This document shows positions 27,766 through 35,602 of a DNA stretch of 64,000 nt, piece by piece. Position 1 is the first letter of the stretch; each line of letters opens with the position of its first letter. This DNA is from Vallitalea okinawensis (GTDB lineage Bacteria; Bacillota; Clostridia; Lachnospirales; PQDH01), in NCBI RefSeq assembly GCF_002964605.1, contig NZ_PQDH01000008.1, forward strand, positions 124,001 to 188,000. The letters run 5' to 3'. Position numbers and translations under genes: made by a program. The notes beneath the pieces are model-generated. The model worked only from the letters and a program-made list of their open reading frames with translations. It was not told where the DNA came from and made no database searches.

Positions 27766-29360
27766 TCACTCCCAATCTTGGCCTAACCAATTTCTTAATA
27801 ATTGGGCAGCTGCTTCTGGTTTTTCATCAACAAATCGTTCAATTTCTTTCTTAATACCTGTGCTTTCATCGTCCTGAATTTCTTCTACTTCTTCTTCAAT
27901 GTTCTTGGACAATAATTCTTCTACAGATAATTCTGGTATAATTTCTGTTACTTCCACAGGCTCAGTACCTTTGTAGATGACATAAGCAAGCATTACTACA
28001 AGAAAAGCAACTATTAAAATTAACAAATACTCTTGATAAGGTATATCCGTCGTTGCTTTATCTATAAATATAGGTTGAGTCACACCATAGATTTCAACTT
28101 TATTAATACCTGTTGCATTTTTACTGATGCAATGACTGGGTCATTGACAACAAAATCTTCTTCTGTAATCGTAGCCTTATAATCTTCCCACGTCGTTCCT
28201 GCTAATTGACCACTTTCTTCTAAAATAGCTTCATCATAGATTGTATAATTAATTAATTGAACTGCAATAGAAGAGTTATCGTACTTAATTTCACCAGGAC
28301 TGTTAGATTCATAAGTTACGTCTTTATTATATATATAGTCTGCTGATTCATTTTCTGTTTCTGATTCTGATTGTGTACCTGAATTGCTGGTGGCATACTG
28401 TGTTGCTTCTCCTGGATTAGAATCGATACCAGGTGCACCACCGGTTTGCGTATTTGTAGTGGATGAGCTTGAATTAGTTTCTGAATTTATTAACCCTGTA
28501 TCAGAGCCATCCCCTGTCGGATTACTATAAGTTTCCTTGGTGGATTGATACTCGTTATAATCAAATACTAAATTAACCTTTGCAGTTACCCGATCATAAC
28601 TTGATGCTAGAAGTTCTTCTATCTTTTTCTCTAGCAAATCCTCCTGCTTAACCTTGTTTTGAAATTTTTTATCAACAATAGCTGATTCTTGATCTAAATC
28701 TCCACCATACAAAGTATCACCATCATGGTCAACAATTGTTATGTTTTCTTCTGATAGATTTTCAACACCATTGAGGACAATACCAACAATGCTGTTTACT
28801 TGACCTTGCTCTAACTTCTTGGATGTTGTTAAAACAACACTAGCCTTAGATTCTTTAACATTGTTTTGATACAAACGATCATAATCTGGAATTTCTAAGA
28901 TAACGTTAGCATCTTCAATTCCATTTATTCTGATTAATGTTTGCTCCAGCTCTGTTTCCATGGCTTGATGGAGTTTCTCTTGTTTAATATTTTCAGTATC
29001 TGTCATGCTACTGTTATAAGCATCTTCATATGTATAATCACTGGAAGGTAATGTCGTATCAGCTAACAAATATTTAGCTTGCGTTTGATACTTATCTTCA
29101 ACCTTAATAGTCCTTCCATCATCTGTAGCTTCATAAGCAATACTATTTTCCTGTAACACTTTGGTAATAGCCGAAGCTTCTTCCATCGTCATCCCTTCAT
29201 AAAGCGTCACCATATTGGGGCGAGTTGCAAAATAAACAGCAGTCGATAAAAATATAATGATTAAAACCCCTAATACGATAATAGTCGTTCTTTGTCTATT
29301 ATCGAATTTGTTCCAATAATCGATGATCTGCTTCGAAAGCTTCTCAAAAAACTCGCTCAT
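27766..29360 (-). pseudogene. fliF: Flagellar MS-ring protein FliF, interrupted by a one-base frameshift
   Basis: FliF forms the MS ring on which the whole flagellum is built. Two frames together give a normal protein of about 531 residues. The first (28080-29360) holds the N-terminal membrane helix near 25-45 and the ring-building domains. The second (to 27766) continues with KNATGINKVEIYG, the periplasmic IFIDKATT, the second membrane helix and the FliG-binding tail PEAAAQLLRNWLGQDW. The break is at the A5 tract (T5 on plus) at 28118-28122. One extra A would join the frames exactly. As read, translation stops 11 codons after the tract, losing the second helix and the FliG-binding site. A sequencing indel, a real mutation, or slippage are all possible. 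Confidence 0.9.
28118..28122 (-). other. A5 homopolymer at the fliF frameshift
   Basis: On the minus strand the codons read GTA AAA ATG before the frame fails, and five A residues span the join. A -1 shift here, or a sixth A in the tract, gives GTA AAA AAT GCA ACA, encoding V-K-N-A-T, which is the conserved FliF continuation. The site is not a canonical X XXY YYZ slippery heptamer in the zero frame. Confidence 0.85.
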
Positions 29361-29389
29361 TCATTCTCCTCTTTCCTGTTCATTCTGCA

Positions 29390-29686
29390 CTAAATCTGCA
29401 TCCTCATGATCTCATTAAAAGCTTCAAGCATAGTATCTCTAACTTTCACGGTAAATTGAAGAGCAACATTTGCTTTCTCCGTTGCAATCATGACACTTGC
29501 AATATCATCGGTTTTCCCTAGTACAAAATCAGTGCTGATTTGCTCAGCTTCTTTTTCTAGTTGATTCGTACTATTCCAAAGATTTAGTGCTTGATCAAGA
29601 TACGTATCAAAGGCAAGACCCTTAGTAGACGTCTCTTGAACCTGGGCTATCTTCGTAACCCCAGAGGTCACACCATTAATCTGCAT
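29390..29686 (-). CDS. fliE: Flagellar hook-basal body protein FliE
   Basis: FliE joins the MS ring to the proximal rod and is among the first exported subunits. The 98-residue product ends with the typical C-terminal helix TEKANVALQFTVKVRDTMLE followed by AFNEIMRMQI, and has a moderately conserved start MQINGVTSG. The ATG at 29686 is eight bases after GGGGG; a TTG five codons upstream would overlap this site. It lies between flgC and fliF as in Bacillus. Confidence 0.95.
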   Translation of the reverse strand: MQINGVTSGVTKIAQVQETSTKGLAFDTYLDQALNLWNSTNQLEKEAEQISTDFVLGKTDDIASVMIATEKANVALQFTVKVRDTMLEAFNEIMRMQI

Positions 29687-29705
29687 TAACAATTCCCCCA
29701 ATCAT

Positions 29706-30143
29706 CTACTTTCCTATTTCAAGCGCTTTCATTGCCATGCCTTTAGTTCCGTTTAATACAGTAACATTGGCTTCATAAGCACGACTGGCAGATATCATAT
29801 TTGTCATTTCTTCGATTATATTTACATTAGGCATATTAACATACCCTTCAGCATTTGCATCGGGATGACCAGGATCATAAACTTTAACGAACGGACGAGA
29901 ATCTTCAACAATAGCAGTTGCCTTAACACCTGATGTTGTTGGTTGATTTGTCATTTGAGATTGTAATACTTCCTGAAAGGAAGGTGTTGCTTCTTGGACT
30001 AAGATGACTTTTCTCTTATATGGGTCACCACTTTCTGTACGCGTTGTGTTCACATTCGCAACATTCTGTGATATGACGTCCATCCTTAGCCTCTGAACTG
30101 TTAGTCCACTTGCTGTAACATCCATTGCACTAAAAATAGACAT
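29706..30143 (-). CDS. flgC: Flagellar proximal rod protein FlgC
   Basis: FlgC builds the proximal rod together with FlgB and FlgF. The 145-residue protein has the rod signature DVTASGLTVQRLRMDVISQN followed by VANVNTTRT at the N-terminus, and a matching helical C-terminus EEMTNMISASRAYEANVTVL. GGAGGTG precedes the ATG. It follows flgB by 15 bases. Nothing unusual is seen. Confidence 0.96.
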   Translation of the reverse strand: MSIFSAMDVTASGLTVQRLRMDVISQNVANVNTTRTESGDPYKRKVILVQEATPSFQEVLQSQMTNQPTTSGVKATAIVEDSRPFVKVYDPGHPDANAEGYVNMPNVNIIEEMTNMISASRAYEANVTVLNGTKGMAMKALEIGK

Positions 30144-30158
30144 ATCAGCACCTCCTTA

Positions 30159-30530
30159 TTACTTGGCATTTAAAACTGTGTTGATCTGTCTAAATTGGTG
30201 AGATACTTGACTTATAACAGCGTTATAATAAAGCTCATTCTGAGCTCTTTTAGCCATTTCTACATCAATATCCACATTATTGCCATCTACTCGATAAGCT
30301 AGATTAGATTGATCTTCAACAACTTGAGGTTTAGTGTTTTGAATCATATCATCTGTAAGATTATTTGTTTCTGATGCTTGAATAAGATATTCTTCAAAGA
30401 TAACATTATTCTTTTTGAAACCAGGGGTATCAACATTGGCAATGTTATTTGCAATAACCTGATTTCTCATCCAAGATGTTTCGAGAGCTTTTGACAATAG
30501 ACTGACTTGACCAAACATGGATGTACTCAT
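30159..30530 (-). CDS. flgB: Flagellar proximal rod protein FlgB, first gene of the fla/che operon
   Basis: FlgB is a proximal rod subunit. The 123 residues carry the rod motif SWMRNQVIANNIANVDTPGF and the C-terminal helix AKRAQNELYYNAVISQVSHQ. The start is not fully certain. GGAGGTG lies 11 bases before the ATG at 30530 and further before a second ATG at 30518, which gives the more typical MFGQVSLLSKAL beginning. The frame also runs open 21 codons upstream through the ribosome site, which I consider non-coding. It is the promoter-proximal gene of the operon, with codY upstream as in Bacillus. Confidence 0.92.
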   Translation of the reverse strand: MSTSMFGQVSLLSKALETSWMRNQVIANNIANVDTPGFKKNNVIFEEYLIQASETNNLTDDMIQNTKPQVVEDQSNLAYRVDGNNVDIDVEMAKRAQNELYYNAVISQVSHQFRQINTVLNAK

Positions 30531-30843
30531 CTTTTCACAAACACCTCCTTCACGGATTCGTAATTTCCTAGCAATTTCTTCTTTACTTAACAAAACTATC
30601 TAAAATTTTTGTTAAATTTTGATTACATATATATATTAATAAAAATATGTAGATAAAGCAACTGTTTCTGCACAAAATTATTGGATATTCGAAAATTTTA
30701 CCATATTAACATCCATATTCTACATATATTGGCATTAAATTCAGCTTTTTATGACTATCGCTATTAGTTGATAATTATTATTTATTTTATAAATTGATTG
30801 CCCATACTCTTGTAAAAGCCTATATACTAGATTTTTGCAATAG
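30531..30843. other. Intergenic region between codY and flgB (expected fla/che promoter)
   Basis: No gene is seen. On the minus strand there are only weak sigma-A-like elements, for example TTTACA and TTTATA with a 17-base gap (30816-30788). I do not see a SigD-type element or a c-di-GMP (GEMM-I) aptamer. A near-palindrome ATATTCGAAAAT (30685-30696) resembles half of a CodY box but has too many mismatches to call. Confidence 0.5.
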
Positions 30844-30873
30844 AAAAAGCTAGTATTATTCAATACTAGCTTT
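30844..30873 (-). terminator. Intrinsic terminator of codY
   Basis: A perfect 12-bp stem (AAAGCTAGTATT / AATACTAGCTTT) with a four-base loop is followed on the minus strand by five T residues. It lies 18 bases after the codY stop, separating codY transcription from the flagellar operon. Confidence 0.9.
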
Positions 30874-30890
30874 AAAATTCTTAATGTCAA

Positions 30891-31664
30891 TTATCTTCTC
30901 ATTTTGTCAAGTTCATCCAATAAGACTTCATTTAAAACTTTGATATACGTTCCTTTCATACCTAAAGAACGTGATTCAATAACACCAGCACTTTCAAACT
31001 TACGTAAAGCGTTAACAATAACAGATCTGGTGATACCTACTCTGTCTGCGATTTTACTCGCAACAAGCAAACCTTCCATTCCATCCAGTTCTTCAAATAT
31101 GTGTAATATAGCTTCCAGTTCTGAATAGGATAATGTTCCAATGGCAGATTTAACAATAGTTGATTTTCTAATCTCTTCAGCGCTTTCTTCATTGATGGAG
31201 CGAATAATTTCGAGACCAACAACAGTCGCAGCATATTCAACCATAATTATATCTTCAACATCAAATTCAATGTGATTTTTATATAGGAACAAGGTTCCTA
31301 GCTTTTCTCCACCTGCATCAATAGGTGAGATAACAGCTTTAAACTTATTTAATTCGTTTTGATCTTGTAAACCAATTGATTCTATCTCTATATTTTCTCT
31401 TGTATTGATTACAGATATAAAATTGTTACTTAATTGTTTATCTAAATATGATCCAATTGTAGTTTCTTCTAAATCCTTGATCATACCCATATCTTCATTT
31501 TGGAATAGACCAAGAACTTTCCCCTTTTTAGAAATAACCATTACATTGGCGTCGATAACATCTCCCAACATCTTACATATATCATTAAATATCACAGGTT
31601 GGAAGCCAGTTCTTTGTAGTAGGCTATTTACCTTCCTAATTTTTTCTAACAAATCAACGCTCAT
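30891..31664 (-). CDS. codY: GTP/branched-chain-amino-acid-sensing global repressor CodY
   Basis: CodY represses stationary-phase, amino-acid, competence and motility genes when GTP and branched-chain amino acids are plentiful. The 257 residues have the N-terminal GAF ligand domain (about 1-155, beginning LLEKIRKVNSLLQRTGFQPV) and the C-terminal winged helix with ASKIADRVGITRSVIVNALR and the following ESRSLGMKGTYIKVLN. GAGGTG lies nine bases before the ATG. In Bacillus subtilis codY also lies just upstream of flgB and represses the fla/che promoter. A strong terminator here separates the units. Confidence 0.98.
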   Translation of the reverse strand: MSVDLLEKIRKVNSLLQRTGFQPVIFNDICKMLGDVIDANVMVISKKGKVLGLFQNEDMGMIKDLEETTIGSYLDKQLSNNFISVINTRENIEIESIGLQDQNELNKFKAVISPIDAGGEKLGTLFLYKNHIEFDVEDIIMVEYAATVVGLEIIRSINEESAEEIRKSTIVKSAIGTLSYSELEAILHIFEELDGMEGLLVASKIADRVGITRSVIVNALRKFESAGVIESRSLGMKGTYIKVLNEVLLDELDKMRR

Positions 31665-32014
31665 TTAAAAATTCACCTCATTTTAATCTTTCAAGTATTT
31701 TATTTTTGCTGTCATTCGAATTATGATTGACATAATGAATCTGAGAAACGATTAAATGTTTCTTTTGTTTAAAAGTTTCTAAATTGTTTTAATTTTTAAA
31801 AATATCACTTTTATTATATTATCATTTTTTATTACAAAATACAAGGGCAATTTTTAGTTTTTTTCCGCATAAATCTCATACTATAATCTACAGGATTGTT
31901 TACTTCAATTGCTTATTATTCTGTAATTGACGAACTTTCATACCCCAGATACAATATAAGATTCAAATTTAAAATGAAACTACAGCATATTGTATCTGGA
32001 GCATTACTTATATT
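31665..32014. other. Intergenic region between topA and codY
   Basis: This 350-base AT-rich stretch holds no supported gene. The codY promoter must lie in it: TATAAT-like sequence occurs on the minus strand near 31813, but without a good -35 at normal spacing. The topA-proximal part carries the long inverted repeat listed separately. Confidence 0.5.
31945..31999 (-). repeat. Long inverted repeat downstream of topA
   Basis: Perfect 13-base arms CCAGATACAATAT (31945-31957) and ATATTGTATCTGG (31987-31999) flank a 29-base loop. It begins 15 bases after the topA stop codon. There is no U-run after it on either strand, so it is not a classical terminator, though it could still act as one or protect the topA 3' end. 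Confidence 0.7.
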
Positions 32015-34090
32015 TTAATCATCTTTGCCATCATTTTTGATAATGACATCGCATTCTTTATTATTACATTTTAATGTCTTAGCACCCTTTTCCACGAGTA
32101 TATCGCCGCACTTTTCACATTTTTGATCAGTAGGCTTATTCCACGTCATGAACTCACATTCTGGGTTATTCTCACACCCATAGTAGCGTCTACCTTTTCG
32201 TGTTTTCTTAATAAGGATTTTACCATTACACTTTGGACAATGAGCATCTGTTTCCTCATAGTAAGGTTTTGTGTTTCTACAATCTGGGAAACCAGGACAT
32301 GCTAAGAATTTACCATGTCGCCCAAATTTAATGACCATATTTCGACCACAATTTTCACAAATGACATCTGTCTCTTCATCTTGTATCTCTATCTTGTCTA
32401 ATTTTTCTTCAGCGTCATTAATACATTCATCAAAAGAAGGATAGAAATCTCTTAGAACTTCTTTCCAAGGAATGTTACCTTCTTCAACCTCATCTAATTT
32501 ATCTTCAAGATGAGCTGTGAAGTCAACATCAACTATATCTTTGAAATAATTTCTCATAATATCATTAACAACTTCACCAAGTTCTGTTGTACAAATAGCT
32601 TTACTTTCTTTAGTCACATAATATCGGGATAATAAAGTTGTAATGGTTGGTGCATAAGTACTTGGTCGACCTACACCCTTTTCCTCTAAAGTTTTTACCA
32701 ATGAAGCTTCAGTAAATCTCGCTGGAGGTTGAGTGAAATGCTGCTTACCTTCTATATTAATGAGGTTCACTTGCATACCCTCTTCTAACTTATTCAAGAT
32801 ACCAAGCTTATGCTGTTCTTCACCATGGTCATAGACTTTCAGAAAACCATGGAATGCAATTGAAGATCCTGATGCATTAAATTGATAATCTTTAACAGCC
32901 AATTTAACACTATAGGTATTGTATTTAGCTGATTGCATTCTACTTGCAAGAAATCGGTTCCAAATAAGCTTATACAAGCGATACTGATCCCTAGAAAGTG
33001 ACTCTTTAATACTATCAGGTTCTAAGTCTACATAAGTAGGTCGAATAGCTTCATGAGCATCCTGCATGTTTTTCTTATTTTTATATTGATTGTCATCACT
33101 CTTTACATATTCTTTCCCAAATTCATTTTCAATATAGGTACACGCTTCTTCATGAGCCTCTTTAGAAATTCGAGTCGAATCGGTACGTAAGTAAGTAATT
33201 AAACCGATTGATCCTTTCCCCTTAACATCAACACCTTCATAAAGCTGTTGAGCGATACGCATGGACTTTGAAGTTGTGAAATTTAAGTATTTTGAAGCTT
33301 CTTGCTGTAATGTACTCGTTGTAAAAGGAGGTGCAGATTTTTTAGTACGCTCCCCTTGCTTAACTTTAGATACCTTCCACCCTTCCCCTTCAATATCCTT
33401 CAAAATTTCATCAACTTGTGATTGAGATGCCAATTCAATCTTTTTACCATTTTTACTATGAAATTTTGCTTCGAATTTTTGTCTTTTATTTTTCAATGAA
33501 TGCTCTGATTCAATTGTCCAATATTCTTCTTCGATAAAGTTTCTGATTTCTTCTTCGCGATCACATACTAATCTCAATGCAACAGATTGAACTCTTCCTG
33601 CTGATAGTCCCTTCTTTACTTTTTTCCATAAAAGCGGACTAATTTTATAACCTACAACCCGGTCTAAAACACGTCTTGCCTGTTGAGCATCAACACGACT
33701 CATGTCAATATCACGAGCCTGCTTGATGGAGTTCTTAACTGCTGTCTTCGTAATTTCATTGAATGTGATTCTCGCAACATTTTTATCTTCTAATCTTAAA
33801 GCAGTAATAAGATGCCATGAAATGGCCTCTCCTTCCCGGTCCGGGTCAGTTGCTAGATAGATCTTATCCACTTTTTTGGCATCTTTACGTAGCTTTGTTA
33901 AAAGTTCGCCTTTACCACGAATAGTTATATATTTGGGTTCAAAATCACTTTCAATGTCAACCCCCATTTGACTTTTTGGTAAGTCTCTTACATGACCATT
34001 TGAGGCTTCGACTTTATAGGAAGAACCTAAAAACTTTTTAATGGTTTTAGCTTTTGCTGGTGATTCCACAATTACTAAATATTTAGCCAT
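32015..34090 (-). CDS. topA: DNA topoisomerase I
   Basis: TopA relaxes negative supercoils behind transcription. The 691-residue enzyme has the Toprim domain (YLVIVESPAKAKTI at the start, ATDPDREGEAISWHL near 110) and the catalytic tyrosine in GSIGLITYLRTDSTRIS near residue 300. The C-terminal tail has three four-cysteine zinc ribbons, for example CENCGRNMVI and CPKCNGKILI. The ATG at 34090 follows a GAGG site; upstream in-frame codons overlap the dprA end and are not needed. The dprA-topA-codY order resembles Bacillus, but the xerC, clpQ and clpY genes that lie between topA and codY there are absent. Confidence 0.98.
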   Translation of the reverse strand: MAKYLVIVESPAKAKTIKKFLGSSYKVEASNGHVRDLPKSQMGVDIESDFEPKYITIRGKGELLTKLRKDAKKVDKIYLATDPDREGEAISWHLITALRLEDKNVARITFNEITKTAVKNSIKQARDIDMSRVDAQQARRVLDRVVGYKISPLLWKKVKKGLSAGRVQSVALRLVCDREEEIRNFIEEEYWTIESEHSLKNKRQKFEAKFHSKNGKKIELASQSQVDEILKDIEGEGWKVSKVKQGERTKKSAPPFTTSTLQQEASKYLNFTTSKSMRIAQQLYEGVDVKGKGSIGLITYLRTDSTRISKEAHEEACTYIENEFGKEYVKSDDNQYKNKKNMQDAHEAIRPTYVDLEPDSIKESLSRDQYRLYKLIWNRFLASRMQSAKYNTYSVKLAVKDYQFNASGSSIAFHGFLKVYDHGEEQHKLGILNKLEEGMQVNLINIEGKQHFTQPPARFTEASLVKTLEEKGVGRPSTYAPTITTLLSRYYVTKESKAICTTELGEVVNDIMRNYFKDIVDVDFTAHLEDKLDEVEEGNIPWKEVLRDFYPSFDECINDAEEKLDKIEIQDEETDVICENCGRNMVIKFGRHGKFLACPGFPDCRNTKPYYEETDAHCPKCNGKILIKKTRKGRRYYGCENNPECEFMTWNKPTDQKCEKCGDILVEKGAKTLKCNNKECDVIIKNDGKDD

Positions 34091-34109
34091 AATAACCTCT
34101 CCCCTTTTG

Positions 34110-35198
34110 TCACATTTTTTTGATAAATCTTTTGCCAGGTAACTGTTCAATATATCCATCTAATTCTAGAATTGTAACAATATGCTGAATTTGAGTTATT
34201 GACATATTAGTTTTTGCACATAACACATCAATATGTAATGGTTCTAAACCTAGATTATCATAAATCATTTTTTCATCTTTTGCAAGTTCTATTTTTAATT
34301 TTGTCTGATAATTTTCATTTATTTTCGGATAATTCAGGTTAAAATCCAATAAAATATCTTCACTGGATGTTAGAACTTTAGCTCCCTGTTTAATGAGCCA
34401 ATTAGCTCCTTCAGAAGTTTTTGATAGAATGCTCCCCGGAATTGCATAGACATCTAATCCCTGTTCCAAAGCATGATCTGCAGTTATTAAAGAACCACTT
34501 TTTAATGCTGCCTCAGCTACAATGAGAGCTCTACTCAGTCCACTGATAATTCTGTTTCGTCTTGGAAAATTTTTAGCTAGTGGTGGTGTTCCTAATGGAA
34601 ATTCACTTATAACAGCACCATGCTCGGTAATAGAAGCCATAAGTTTATTATTTTCCTTAGGATAGCAGATATCTAAACCACATCCAAGAACTGCTATGGT
34701 TTTACCTCCACCTTCTATAGCACCATTATGCGCTGCGGTATCAATTCCTCGAGCCATTCCACTAACAACAGTTACACTTTTTTCGACGAGCTCTTTAGAT
34801 ATTTTATAAGCAACATACTTTCCATATTGGCTGCACCGTCTGGCTCCGACGATACCAACTTTTAGACTGTCGACAGGTATTTCTCCTTTGACATAGATAA
34901 CTTGTGGCGGGTCATAAATATTTAATAAAGAATCTGGATATTTCTGATGATCAAAAGTTATATATTGGATCCCAAGATTCTGCAGCTTCTCTTCATAGGC
35001 TAATAAATCATCCAAATTTTTGTTTTCAAAAAGTAGATTTATGTCCCTTGGTAATAATTCTTTTACATGACTAAATCCTTCCCTATTTGCATTCCAAATA
35101 TCCTCTAAATCTCCAAAGTGAGCCTGCAATTTTTTTATCTTTTTATACCCGATATTAGGAGTCTTGTTCAACCATAACCAAATTAAATCTCTTCTCAT
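34110..35198 (-). CDS. dprA: DNA-processing protein DprA
   Basis: DprA binds incoming single-stranded DNA and loads RecA during transformation. The 362-residue product has an N-terminal helical segment (about 1-75), a Rossmann fold with VGARRCSQYG, SGMARGIDTAAHNGAI and FPRRNRIISGLS, and a C-terminal winged-helix-like domain (about 295-360). AAGGAG lies five bases before the ATG. It is directly upstream of topA by 19 bases. ComM, also linked to transformation, is encoded divergently. Confidence 0.96.
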   Translation of the reverse strand: MRRDLIWLWLNKTPNIGYKKIKKLQAHFGDLEDIWNANREGFSHVKELLPRDINLLFENKNLDDLLAYEEKLQNLGIQYITFDHQKYPDSLLNIYDPPQVIYVKGEIPVDSLKVGIVGARRCSQYGKYVAYKISKELVEKSVTVVSGMARGIDTAAHNGAIEGGGKTIAVLGCGLDICYPKENNKLMASITEHGAVISEFPLGTPPLAKNFPRRNRIISGLSRALIVAEAALKSGSLITADHALEQGLDVYAIPGSILSKTSEGANWLIKQGAKVLTSSEDILLDFNLNYPKINENYQTKLKIELAKDEKMIYDNLGLEPLHIDVLCAKTNMSITQIQHIVTILELDGYIEQLPGKRFIKKM

Positions 35199-35214
35199 CG
35201 CATCTCCTTGAACA

Positions 35215-35245
35215 GAATCTCTTCATTAATAGAATAAAGAGATTC
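35215..35245 (-). repeat. Inverted repeat in the dprA 5' leader
   Basis: Arms GAATCTCTT (35215-35223) and AAGAGATTC (35237-35245) are perfect over nine bases with a 13-base loop. On the dprA message it ends six bases before the AAGGAG ribosome site. It might be an operator or a translation-affecting hairpin, but no further sign of function is visible. Confidence 0.5.
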
Positions 35246-35432
35246 CCTTTCCCTATAAAATTTTCTTCCTCCAGTAGCTAGTTATAAATGTCTTATTTCT
35301 ATTTTGTGTAGGTAACATTATTAACTTGATATCGTAGTGCAAATTTCCTACTCCAAAATATATTATATTATATAAAGAATAGTTTAATTTGTACAGCATA
35401 TATTGAATTTTCTATAATTTTGCACATTTTTC

Positions 35433-35462
35433 ATTACAATATTTTGTAACTTATGATATAAT
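35433..35462 (+). promoter_or_regulatory. Probable promoter of comM
   Basis: A perfect TATAAT (35457-35462) with an extended TG dinucleotide one base before it (TGATATAAT) lies 18 bases after ATTACA (35433-35438), four of six matches to the -35 consensus. The start of transcription would be near 35469, giving a leader of about 130 bases before comM. Confidence 0.55.
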
Positions 35463-35602
35463 TAGTATTAATATTTTAGTATAGAAAAATTCTCATTTTG
35501 CTGAACCAAAATGATTCAGTAAAAAATTGTAATTATCTTTACTTGCTCGAAAATGTCACTTTTCGCGTAGAAATTTATTTCTCAACGTCAAGGAGGATTA
35601 TC

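Larger units (their letters stand above)
35199..35602. other. Divergent intergenic region between dprA and comM
   Basis: This 404-base stretch contains no gene that I can support. It holds the inverted repeat next to the dprA start, AT-rich sequence, and on the plus strand a promoter with extended -10. Two ATGs upstream of the comM start lack ribosome sites. Confidence 0.5.

Noticed and set aside
27766-28083. Separate 105-residue membrane gene downstream of fliF
   Set aside because: Its sequence is the exact C-terminal continuation of FliF (IFIDKATT and the FliG-binding tail), so it is the second half of a frameshifted fliF.
28080-28130. Programmed -1 frameshift element in fliF
   Set aside because: The tract is not a canonical slippery heptamer in the zero frame and no clear pseudoknot follows; slippage remains possible but is not supported as a programmed element.
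30681-30700. Possible CodY box near ATATTCGAAAAT upstream of flgB
   Set aside because: Only about 9 of 15 positions match the CodY consensus in either orientation, too few to call in such AT-rich DNA.
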